Source: Parvibaculum sp. | GTDB lineage: Bacteria; Pseudomonadota; Alphaproteobacteria; Parvibaculales; Parvibaculaceae | NCBI GenBank assembly: GCA_014359855.1 | Contig: JACIYQ010000296.1 | Location: 1-7,079, forward strand | Length of the DNA stretch: 7,079 bases | Reading direction: 5' to 3' | Shown here: piece after piece, positions 1-7,079 of the stretch | Layout: each line of letters starts with the position of its first letter | How positions within the stretch are numbered: position 1 is the stretch's first letter | Translations under genes and position numbers: made by a program | Notes under the pieces: generated by a model | The model's database searches: none | Told to the model about the DNA's origin: nothing | The model's input: the letters and a program-made list of their open reading frames with translations, nothing else

Positions 1-212
1 GATTCCGCCCCGAAGGAGGAAACGACGGCGATCTTGCCCGGAAACGCCTTCTTGATCGTGGCTTCGAGCAGGTCCATGCCCGAAAGACCCGAATAGGAAT
101 CGCGGAGGCGCTGCAGCGCGGGCGAGCCAACGGTCGCCGCGTCCATGATGGCCGCGCGGTCCTCGCCCATGGCTGCCTTGCCCGGACGCTTCCTGAGATC
201 GATAGCTGTCAT
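1..212 (-). CDS. cysH: Phosphoadenylyl-/adenylyl-sulfate reductase, N-terminal 70 codons (cut by window edge)
   Basis: Thioredoxin- or glutathione-dependent reductase that converts activated sulfate (PAPS or APS) to sulfite in cytoplasmic sulfate assimilation. The visible part starts MTAIDLRKRP and runs to a segment ending in VVSSFGAES at about residues 63-71. This is the SxFGxxS nucleotide-binding loop (PP-loop) typical of the CysH family, in the usual place after a helical N-terminus. The ATG at 212-210 overlaps the cysG stop codon (ATGA). A weak AAAGG lies about 9 nt upstream inside cysG, so translation is probably coupled to cysG. The catalytic C-terminal cysteine and the extra cysteine pairs that distinguish APS from PAPS reductases lie outside the window, so substrate choice cannot be judged. 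Family assignment rests on the PP-loop and the cysG context. Confidence 0.88.
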   Translation of the reverse strand, partial: MTAIDLRKRPGKAAMGEDRAAIMDAATVGSPALQRLRDSYSGLSGMDLLEATIKKAFPGKIAVVSSFGAE

Positions 213-769
213 TCGAGCCAGCCTTTCTCTTCGATATAGGCATCGGTCTTGCGGCCGATTTCCGCGAGTTCGTGGCCTTCCGCACGCCAGGCCCTGCGCT
301 GGCGTCCAAGCTCGTCGAGCCGTCCCGCCCATTCGGGCCCGAACAGCCCTTCGAGATACCGCCGGAGCCGCCGCGCAAGGCCCGGAGACTTGCCGCCTGT
401 CGAGACCGAGATCACCAGATCGCCGCGGCGGACGATGGAGGGAATGTGAAAGTCGCAAAGCGGCTTCACATCCTCCGTATTCACCAGACGCCCCGCGGCG
501 CGAACCTTGCCTGCAAGCGCCACGCTCTCCCGGTCGCAAAGCCCCGCCAGAAACACGAGATGCGCCGATGTCAGCGCTTCGTCGCCGGGCCTCGCCCCCT
601 TGAGCCGCTTTCCGGCCTGCTTCGTGAAGGCCGCGGACGGCGCCTCGCAATAGATTTCCAGATCCTGGGCGCCGGCATCGTCGAGTGCGGCAAGCCGCTT
701 CCCGGCGGCCTCGCCCTCGCCGACCAGAATCACCTTGAGGGAACCGAGATCGACCAGGATCGGAAGCAC
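209..769 (-). CDS. cysG: Precorrin-2 dehydrogenase / sirohydrochlorin ferrochelatase (short CysG, Met8-type)
   Basis: Oxidises precorrin-2 to sirohydrochlorin with NAD+ and inserts Fe2+, giving siroheme, the cofactor of sulfite and nitrite reductases. The 186-residue product has an N-terminal Rossmann segment (KVILVGEGEAAGKR, about residues 12-25). It then has the family signature NTEDVKPLCDF (about 97-107, whose Asp100 aligns with the catalytic Asp of CysG) and RRGDLVISVSTGGKSPGLAR (about 114-133). A helical tail follows. The C-terminal SAM-dependent uroporphyrinogen methyltransferase domain of enterobacterial CysG is absent, so a separate CobA/SUMT is expected elsewhere. Start choice: an in-frame GTG at 775 would sit inside the only good Shine-Dalgarno (GGGAGG, 780-775). 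The GTG two codons later at 769 has that site 5 nt upstream and is preferred. The stop overlaps cysH by ATGA. The siroheme-making enzyme and the sulfate reductase are probably co-transcribed. Confidence 0.94.
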   Translation of the reverse strand: MLPILVDLGSLKVILVGEGEAAGKRLAALDDAGAQDLEIYCEAPSAAFTKQAGKRLKGARPGDEALTSAHLVFLAGLCDRESVALAGKVRAAGRLVNTEDVKPLCDFHIPSIVRRGDLVISVSTGGKSPGLARRLRRYLEGLFGPEWAGRLDELGRQRRAWRAEGHELAEIGRKTDAYIEEKGWLE

Positions 770-805
770 GCGCACCTCCCGGTGCCATTCAATTTCCCGC
801 TAGAC

Positions 806-860
806 ATAACAACTATGCCCTATAATTCAACTCTCGTCCGTATAATTATTATTTTTACAT
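806..860 (-). promoter_or_regulatory. AT-rich control region upstream of cysG with a 20-bp-spaced direct repeat
   Basis: Between the cysG start and the upstream terminator lies a stretch far richer in A+T than the rest of the window. On the cysG strand it holds AATTATACGG (847-838) and AATTATAGGG (827-818), a 9-of-10 direct repeat exactly 20 bp apart, i.e. about two helical turns on one DNA face. A TTGAAT with ATGTCT 17 bp downstream on the same strand is a possible but weak -35/-10 pair. This is the only reasonable place for the cysG-cysH promoter. The regulator is not identifiable from sequence. On the opposite strand the same repeats read TATAAT, but no gene lies in the right place to use them. 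Confidence 0.4.
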
Positions 861-871
861 ACAAACTTCGC

Positions 872-905
872 AAAATAATAAAAAGGCCCGTAAAGGGCCC
901 TTTTT
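872..905 (-). terminator. Intrinsic terminator of the FliN-like gene
   Basis: Read on the minus strand, a GGCCC stem, a TTTAC loop and a GGGCC stem (899-885) are followed directly by TTTTTATTATTTT (884-872). It starts about 30 nt after the stop codon at 931. The flanking A run on the other side also gives TTTTT on the plus strand (901-905), so it could work in both directions. It insulates the FliN-like gene from the cysG promoter region. Confidence 0.8.
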
Positions 906-930
906 CAGTGCTTTCGAGATATCGCAGCCG

Positions 931-1182
931 TCAGGAATGCTGGGCGCTCGATTCCGATGCGGTGAGGACGGAGGTGATGGAAACCGCCACCCGCTCGCCC
1001 TGCACGACGATCTCCCCGCGAGCGATGGGCACGTTGTTGGCGAGGACCCAGATCTCTTCGTCCTGCTTCGTGCCGAGTTCGATCACCGCGCCGCGACCCA
1101 TCTTCAAAAGCTGATGGATCGGCAGCATGGTCTTGCCAAGCACGACCGAGAGTTCGACAAAGACGTTGTTGACGGAATTCAC
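931..1182 (-). CDS. Stand-alone FliN/SpoA-domain protein (flagellar motor switch FliN-like)
   Basis: Small protein of about 83 residues made almost entirely of one SpoA (surface presentation of antigens/FliN C-terminal) domain. Diagnostic stretches are VFVELSVVLGKTMLPIHQLL (about 7-26), GRGAVIEL (29-36) and VLANNVPIARGEIVV (46-60), matching the FliN core ELGRT...IxxLL...GSVVxL...LxNxxxIAxGEVVV. In flagellates FliN forms the base of the C-ring with FliM and FliG and binds the export regulator FliH. The N-terminal extension of longer FliN proteins is missing. Start: GTG at 1182 with GGGG 6 nt upstream; GTG 1194 and TTG 1203 are in-frame alternatives. The open frame continues upstream to 1788, but that part is only antisense to lipB. 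No other flagellar or secretion gene is in the window, so a motor role is inferred from the family alone. A variant SpoA protein of unknown function is possible. Confidence 0.85.
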   Translation of the reverse strand: MNSVNNVFVELSVVLGKTMLPIHQLLKMGRGAVIELGTKQDEEIWVLANNVPIARGEIVVQGERVAVSITSVLTASESSAQHS

Positions 1183-1245
1183 GAGCGACCCCACTTGCCC
1201 CAAAGCACTGATACGGCACCTAAAATCGCATGCTAGAGTTACCTC
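1183..1245. promoter_or_regulatory. Divergent intergenic region between the FliN-like gene and lipB
   Basis: These 63 bp must carry the start signals of two divergent genes. On the plus strand TAAAAT at 1221-1226 is a possible -10 for lipB, but the TTGCCC at 1195-1200 is 20 bp away, too far for a normal -35. lipB has no clear Shine-Dalgarno before its ATG at 1246. On the minus strand no convincing promoter was found. Assignment is by position rather than by strong motifs. Confidence 0.25.
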
Positions 1246-1929
1246 ATGGTTAAGCCGCTCCCCCTCGCCGGCGAGATGACGGAAACGCCGGAATGGCGGA
1301 TTTCCGACCTTCCCGTGCCCTATGGCGAGGCAGTGGCCGAAATGGAGGCAAGGGTCACGGCAATCGCCGAAGGCCGGGCGCGCGAGCTGGTCTGGCTGCT
1401 GGAACACCCCCCGCTCTATACGGCCGGCACAAGCGCCGACGCCCGCGATCTCATTGATCCCAAACGCTTTCCCGTCTTCAAGACCGGCCGTGGCGGGCAA
1501 TACACCTATCATGGGCCCGGCCAGCGGGTGGCCTATGTGATGCTCGACCTGAAGCGCCGCAAGCCCGATGTCCGCGCCTTCGTGGAGGACCTGGAACGCT
1601 GGCTGATCGCGGCCCTGGCCGAGTTCAACGTGACGGGCGAGCTGCGCGAAGGCCGCGTCGGCGTGTGGGTCAGGCGGCCGGAAAAGGGGCTGACGGCAGA
1701 AGACAAGATCGCGGCCATCGGCGTGCGCATCCGGAAATGGGTGACGTTTCATGGCGTTAGCCTGAACGTCGACCCGGACCTCGACCACTTCACCGGCATC
1801 GTGCCCTGCGGCATCAGCCAGTTCGGCGTGACGAGCCTCGCCGATCTCGGGCTCACCGCGGCGATGGCCGATGCCGACATCGCGCTGAAGCGGACCTTTG
1901 CCGGCATCTTCGGCGGCGAGCCCGCATAA
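1246..1929 (+). CDS. lipB: Octanoyl-[acyl-carrier-protein]:protein N-octanoyltransferase (lipoate synthesis)
   Basis: Moves the octanoyl group from octanoyl-ACP to a lysine of lipoyl domains (pyruvate and 2-oxoglutarate dehydrogenase E2, GcvH). LipA then inserts sulfur. The 227-residue protein carries the LipB signatures: LEHPPLYTAGTSA (52-64), RGGQYTYHGPGQ (82-93), the catalytic lysine in KIAAIGVR (Lys154) and the acyl-thioester cysteine in GIVPCGISQFG (Cys188). The Lys-Cys spacing of 34 equals that of the Mycobacterium tuberculosis enzyme. Length is normal. The first ATG (1246) lacks a good ribosome site; a second in-frame ATG at 1276 gives MTETPEW and keeps the whole domain, so the N-terminus is uncertain by ten residues. 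It is divergent from the FliN-like gene and convergent with the downstream membrane-protein gene, so it is probably transcribed alone. Confidence 0.97.
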   Translation: MVKPLPLAGEMTETPEWRISDLPVPYGEAVAEMEARVTAIAEGRARELVWLLEHPPLYTAGTSADARDLIDPKRFPVFKTGRGGQYTYHGPGQRVAYVMLDLKRRKPDVRAFVEDLERWLIAALAEFNVTGELREGRVGVWVRRPEKGLTAEDKIAAIGVRIRKWVTFHGVSLNVDPDLDHFTGIVPCGISQFGVTSLADLGLTAAMADADIALKRTFAGIFGGEPA

Positions 1930-2206
1930 TTAATCCGTAGACGGACGTTACCCGGGCATAAGCCGAATCCGGCTTGCAATACCGGCGCTTGGGAAGAAAT
2001 CCGCACAAGGCGGATGAACGACTGTCATACGAATGACACAAAACCGTTACATTTGACCGACTTATCCTCCCCATACGGAGGATTGCGATTTATCCCCGCC
2101 GGACAAAAAGTGCCGTTGCGCGAGAGCGGGGACAAGAAAAGACGCAGGGACTCCGCTCCCATCGAGCGCAAAAACCTTTCCCCGCTTTTTACTGCCCTCG
2201 CGCCCC
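1930..2206. other. Convergent intergenic region rich in small inverted repeats
   Basis: Gene-free gap between the lipB stop and the stop of the minus-strand membrane-protein gene. It contains a run of short perfect inverted repeats: TCCG-TAGA-CGGA (1934-1945), AGCCG-AATC-CGGCT (1961-1974), ATCCGC-ACAAG-GCGGAT (1999-2015), TGTCAT-ACGA-ATGACA (2023-2038) and ATCCTCC-CCATAC-GGAGGAT (2064-2083). Further on, AGCGGGG (2125-2131) can pair with CCCCGCT (2180-2186), which is followed by TTTT. No convincing coding frame is seen. It may be the shared 3' untranslated and termination region of the two genes, or hold a small structured RNA. Confidence 0.5.
2125..2190 (+). terminator. Possible intrinsic terminator of lipB with a long loop
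   Basis: A 7-bp perfect stem, AGCGGGG with CCCCGCT, closes a 48-nt loop and ends in TTTTT (2186-2190) followed by A. The T run directly after the GC-rich stem is terminator-like, but the loop is much longer than usual and the site is about 200 nt past the lipB stop. Low confidence. Confidence 0.3.
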
Positions 2207-3262
2207 TCAGACCGGCTCGCTGCGGAAGCCGATATAGAGGAGGCCGATGCCGCCTGCGACGGCGGCGAGCCAGATGAGCGCGCCGAGGATGGGGATGGAA
2301 ATGCCGATCCAGACGATGGCCGTCGCGAGAACGATGCCGACGATGCGTCCGAGCGTGCCCTGCCCGAACTCGCCGATGCGGCTCGATATGTAGTCGCCAA
2401 AGGCGACGAGTGTCGCGACGAGGCCGAAGAGCATGCCGAGCGGCCAGAGCAGGAGCAGCAGGAAGGCAATCGGCAGGCCGACAATGGTGATGGCGACGGC
2501 GAGGATCAGCACCGGCAGGCCGACGAGCCATGCAAGCCCGAGCCCGAAAGCGATTGCCCATTCGCCCGCGAGGCCCTCGCGCATGCGCGCGGTCGCGGCG
2601 GGCGCGAGAAACGCGAACGCAATGGCAAGCGCGCCGAAGAAGACGGCGCCCGGCGCCGTCATGCGATAGCCCGGCGCGGCAAGCCCCGAGCGGTCGTCCC
2701 AGCGCTCGTGCATGTGCTCCTGCCGCCAGGCCTCGCGCGTGCTGCCACGCGGGCGCGGCTCCGCCTCCTCAATGGCCCGGCCGGGCACGAAATCCTCGCC
2801 ATTGATCACGCCCGCAACCTTCGCGCCCTTGTCGATCTGCGCGGCGGAAGGAGAGTAGTAGGTGACGTTGCCCGCGATTTCGGCGTCCGGCCCGAGCGAA
2901 AGGTCGAGACCGTAGAAGGTGACGTTGCCCTTCACCTCGCCATTGATGAGCGCTTCCTGCGCGCGGATCGAAAGATCGCCCTCAAGCTCGCCCTCGACCG
3001 CGATGCGGCGGCCCGCGATCCATGTATCGCCACCGATCTCCGCATCGCGCGTGAGAATGACGATCTGCCCGGCGGCTGTGAGCGCGCCCTTCACCTTGCG
3101 GTCGAAGGTGAGTTCCTCGGCGACGGCAAAAACGTCGTCGCCCGTCTGCCATTCGACGGCGCGGCCCATCGCGGTCTCCGAGGCACCTTGCGCGAAGGCG
3201 GGCGCGAGGCCCGCGCCGATCAGCGCCATGAGGGTGAGGACCGCAATCTGGATGCCGCGCAT
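2207..3262 (-). CDS. Exported protein with bactofilin-like beta-helix region and C-terminal membrane helices, function unknown
   Basis: A 351-residue protein. Residues 1-24 form a Sec signal peptide (hydrophobic core, likely cut after AFA at 24). Residues about 44-155 are a repetitive short beta-strand pattern (V/I-x-G-x-L/V-x-x-x-G... with ITRDAEIGGDTWIAG-like steps) resembling bactofilin/polymer-forming beta-helices. About 160-195 is a charged Arg/Glu-rich linker. From 203 to 345 there are about five hydrophobic segments (near 203-221, 236-260, 261-288, 304-326 and 327-345). With a cleaved signal the beta-helix would lie outside the cytoplasm, anchored to the inner membrane, unlike classical cytoplasmic bactofilins. 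ATG 3262 is chosen because AAGGAG lies 8 nt upstream and the signal peptide starts there; the open frame to 3403 is upstream DNA. A TATAGT (3302-3297) may be its -10. It follows pccA on the same strand after 203 bp. No function is assigned. Confidence 0.82.
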   Translation of the reverse strand: MRGIQIAVLTLMALIGAGLAPAFAQGASETAMGRAVEWQTGDDVFAVAEELTFDRKVKGALTAAGQIVILTRDAEIGGDTWIAGRRIAVEGELEGDLSIRAQEALINGEVKGNVTFYGLDLSLGPDAEIAGNVTYYSPSAAQIDKGAKVAGVINGEDFVPGRAIEEAEPRPRGSTREAWRQEHMHERWDDRSGLAAPGYRMTAPGAVFFGALAIAFAFLAPAATARMREGLAGEWAIAFGLGLAWLVGLPVLILAVAITIVGLPIAFLLLLLWPLGMLFGLVATLVAFGDYISSRIGEFGQGTLGRIVGIVLATAIVWIGISIPILGALIWLAAVAGGIGLLYIGFRSEPV

Positions 3263-3296
3263 GTCTCGTCTCCTTCCGTCCATTCCCCCGAGCCGG

Positions 3297-3302
3297 ACTA
3301 TA
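3297..3302 (-). promoter_or_regulatory. Candidate -10 box for the membrane-protein gene
   Basis: TATAGT on the minus strand, 35 nt before the ATG at 3262, in an otherwise GC-rich leader. The hexamer 17 bp upstream (TGTCTC) is a poor -35, so only the -10 is suggestive. It would place the start point about 28 nt before the start codon and allow transcription separate from pccA. Confidence 0.35.
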
Positions 3303-3328
3303 GCGCGGGAGGAGGAAGGGAGACAGGG

Positions 3329-3347
3329 TTGGGAGAAGTGCTCCCAA
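3329..3347. repeat. Short inverted repeat upstream of the membrane-protein gene
   Basis: TTGGGAG, a 5-nt loop AAGTG, and CTCCCAA make a perfect 7-bp stem just upstream of the candidate promoter. No T run follows on either strand, so it is not a canonical terminator. It could be an operator or a residual terminator for pccA. Confidence 0.4.
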
Positions 3348-3397
3348 GACCGCATTTTCACGCCTGTCCCGGAAAGGTGGGTAAACTGAACCAAGAG

Positions 3398-3428
3398 TGT
3401 CATCCCGGGGCTTGTCCCCGGGATGACA
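3398..3428. repeat. 31-bp perfect palindrome downstream of pccA
   Basis: TGTCATCCCGGGG, loop CTTGT, CCCCGGGATGACA: a perfect 13-bp stem with a 5-nt loop. It begins about 38 nt after the pccA stop when read on the pccA strand. GTCATCCCGGG-type palindromes are a familiar class of dispersed intergenic repeat in alphaproteobacterial genomes. No T run follows, so any transcript-ending or 3'-end-stabilising role comes from the hairpin alone. Confidence 0.8.
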
Positions 3429-3465
3429 AAGGTATTTTAAGCCTGCCTTCGACCAGCCCCCGGCC

Positions 3466-5481
<2,016 letters not shown>

Positions 5482-5516
5482 CAGCAGGAACCTTGCGCGG
5501 CGAAATCGGATGAAAG

Positions 5517-5630
5517 CCCCTCCCCCTTGCGGGGAGGGGTTGGGGTGGGGGGTCTCTTAAGTGAAGAGTCTTTCGAAGATGCCCCCCACCCGGAACGCTT
5601 CGCGTTCCGACCTCCCCGCAAGGGGGAGGT
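5517..5630. repeat. Composite palindromic intergenic repeat between pccB and pccA
   Basis: A 19-bp perfect inverted repeat, CCTCCCCCTTGCGGGGAGG (5519-5537) and its complement (5611-5629), bounds the element. Inside it a second inverted pair, GGGTGGGGGG (5543-5552) and CCCCCCACCC (5582-5591), and two hairpins, CTCTT-AAGTG-AAGAG (5554-5568) and CGGAACGC-TTC-GCGTTCCG (5591-5609), give a cruciform-like design. Each outer arm can also fold on itself (7-bp stem). Elements with these GC-rich arms are a familiar non-coding dispersed repeat in alphaproteobacteria, and small frames across it (PTPTPPRKGEG and PLRGGRNAKRSGWG) are artefacts. It ends about 35 nt before the pccA start, so it lies in the pccA leader if the genes are co-transcribed. 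Confidence 0.85.
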
Positions 5631-5665
5631 GAAAATTATCCATGCGCGTTGCATCCCCTCGCCCC

Positions 5666-7079
5666 TCACAGCGGAATGTTGTCGTGCTTCTTCCACGGAT
5701 TCTCGAGCTCCTTGTGACGGAGGAGCGCGAGCGCCCGCGCGATGCGGACACGCGTGGAATGCGGCATGATGACTTCGTCGATATAGCCGCGTTCGGCCGC
5801 GACGAAGGGATTGAGGAAGCGGTCCTCATAGGCCCTGGTGTGGGCCGCGATCTTTTCCGGGTCCTTGATGTCGGCCCGGTGGATGATCTCGACCGCGCCC
5901 TTGGCGCCCATCACCGCGATTTCGGCGGTCGGCCAGGCATAGTTGATGTCGCCGCGAATGTGCTTGGAAGACATGACGTCATAGGCGCCGCCATAGGCCT
6001 TGCGCGTGATGACGGTGACTTTCGGCACGGTCGCTTCGGCGTAGGCGAAGAGAAGCTTCGCGCCATGCTTGATGAGGCCGCCATATTCCTGGCTCGTGCC
6101 CGGCAGGAAGCCCGGTACGTCCACGAAGGTGACGACCGGAATGTTGAAGCAATCGCAGAAACGCACGAAGCGCGCGGCCTTGCGGCTGGCATCCGAGTCG
6201 AGCACGCCGGCGAGCACCATGGGCTGGTTCGCAACGATGCCGATCGTGCGGCCTTCCATGCGCGCGAAGCCCGTGACGATGTTCTTCGCGAAGCTTTCCT
6301 GCATCTCGAAGAAGTCGCCCTCGTCCACGACCTTCGAGATCAGCTCCTTCATGTCGTAGGGCATGTTCGGGTTCGCGGGGATGAGCGTGTCGAGGGATTC
6401 CTCCACGCGCAGCGCATCGTCGAAGAAGGGGCGTTCCGGCACCTCGTCCTTGTTGGAGAGCGGCAGGAAATCGACAAGACGGCGGATCTGCGTCATCGCG
6501 ATCACGTCGTTGTCCCATGCGCCGTCGGCGACGGAGGATTTCGTGGTGTGGATGGAAGCGCCGCCAAGCTGCTCGGAGGTGACGGTTTCGTTGGTCACCG
6601 TCTTCACGACGTCGGGGCCGGTGACGAACATGTAGGAGGTGTCGCGCACCATGAAGATGAAGTCGGTCATGGCGGGCGAATAGACGTCGCCGCCCGCGCA
6701 CGGCCCCATGATGACGGAAATCTGCGGGATGACGCCGGACGCCATGACGTTGCGCGTGAAGACCTCGCCATAGCCGCCAAGCGCATCGACGCCTTCCTGG
6801 ATGCGCGCGCCGCCCGCGTCGAACAGGCCGATGATGGGCGCGCCGGTCTTGAGCGCCATGTCCTGGACCTTCGTCATCTTTTTGGCATGGTTGCGCGAGA
6901 GCGAACCGCCGAAGACCGTGAAGTCCTTCACGAAGACGAAGACGGGACGGCCGTTGACCGTGCCCCAGCCCGTGACCACGCCGTCGCCGGGGATCTTCTG
7001 CTGGTCCATGCCGAAATCGTGGCTGTCATGTTCGACGAACATGTCGAACTCCTCGAAGGAGCCCTCGTCGAGCAGCAGC
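5666..7079 (-). CDS. pccB: Propionyl-CoA carboxylase beta subunit (carboxyltransferase), N-terminus outside window
   Basis: Carboxyltransferase subunit that transfers CO2 from biotin on PccA to propionyl-CoA, feeding the methylmalonyl-CoA pathway. It also handles propionate from odd-chain fatty acids and from Val, Ile, Met and Thr breakdown. The visible 470 codons begin LLLDEGSFEEFDMFVEH, and about 40 N-terminal residues of the roughly 510-residue family length are missing. The ATG at 7042 is internal, not the start. Two crotonase-fold halves are seen, with GGARIQEGVDALGGYGEVF and GPCAGGDVYSPAMTDF in the first, and DVPGFLPGTSQEYGG and KAYGGAYDVMSSK in the second. The Asp of GGAYD corresponds to Asp422 of Streptomyces coelicolor PccB, a residue reported to favour short-chain acyl-CoA choice. 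It ends DNIPL, the usual PccB C-terminus. It is followed by pccA on the same strand. Confidence 0.96.
   Translation of the reverse strand, partial: LLLDEGSFEEFDMFVEHDSHDFGMDQQKIPGDGVVTGWGTVNGRPVFVFVKDFTVFGGSLSRNHAKKMTKVQDMALKTGAPIIGLFDAGGARIQEGVDALGGYGEVFTRNVMASGVIPQISVIMGPCAGGDVYSPAMTDFIFMVRDTSYMFVTGPDVVKTVTNETVTSEQLGGASIHTTKSSVADGAWDNDVIAMTQIRRLVDFLPLSNKDEVPERPFFDDALRVEESLDTLIPANPNMPYDMKELISKVVDEGDFFEMQESFAKNIVTGFARMEGRTIGIVANQPMVLAGVLDSDASRKAARFVRFCDCFNIPVVTFVDVPGFLPGTSQEYGGLIKHGAKLLFAYAEATVPKVTVITRKAYGGAYDVMSSKHIRGDINYAWPTAEIAVMGAKGAVEIIHRADIKDPEKIAAHTRAYEDRFLNPFVAAERGYIDEVIMPHSTRVRIARALALLRHKELENPWKKHDNIPL

Noticed and set aside
819..847. Two plus-strand TATAAT boxes considered as plus-strand promoters
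   Set aside because: They point into the 3' end of the FliN-like gene with no plus-strand gene before lipB 400 bp away, and no -35 elements were seen.
272..1114. A 280-codon plus-strand frame covering cysG antisense, the AT-rich gap and part of the FliN-like gene
   Set aside because: It reads through a promoter region and an intrinsic terminator and is antisense to two recognised genes, with no domain of its own.
1183..1788. Upstream extension of the FliN-like open frame across lipB
   Set aside because: Only the part after about 1182 resembles a known family. The rest is the antisense strand of lipB.
5517..5630. Composite repeat considered as an insertion sequence or a CRISPR unit
   Set aside because: There is no transposase, no visible target-site duplication and no regular repeat-spacer pattern.

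Overview
The window reads as ordinary, high-GC bacterial chromosome and most resembles an alphaproteobacterium. The evidence is the PccA/PccB type, the LipB and short Met8-type CysG sequences, and two kinds of GC-rich intergenic palindrome of a sort common in that class. The genus cannot be fixed by eye. Seven protein-coding genes are supported: five complete, and one cut at each window edge. No tRNA, rRNA, CRISPR array, transposase or phage gene was seen.

Left part (1-1182, all minus strand). A sulfur-assimilation pair, cysG (siroheme synthase, NAD-dependent dehydrogenase/ferrochelatase module only) followed by cysH (5' end only), is joined by an ATGA stop/start overlap. Upstream of cysG is a short, very AT-rich control region with a direct repeat two helical turns apart. 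It is bounded by an intrinsic terminator belonging to the next gene, a small stand-alone FliN/SpoA-domain gene. That gene is divergent from lipB, with 63 bp between them.

Middle part (1246-3262). lipB (plus strand) makes the octanoyl transferase of lipoate synthesis. It converges on a minus-strand gene for an exported protein with a bactofilin-like beta-helix region followed by several membrane helices. The 277-bp convergent gap is unusually rich in small perfect inverted repeats.

Right part (3466-7079, minus strand). pccB (N-terminus outside the window) and pccA encode the beta and alpha subunits of propionyl-CoA carboxylase, which makes methylmalonyl-CoA from propionyl-CoA. A composite palindromic repeat fills most of the gap between them, and a separate 31-bp palindrome lies downstream of pccA.

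I see no convincing undescribed multi-gene system. The points most worth a second look are the orphan FliN-like gene, the exported bactofilin-like membrane protein, the hairpin-rich lipB 3' region, and the repeat sitting in the pccA leader.
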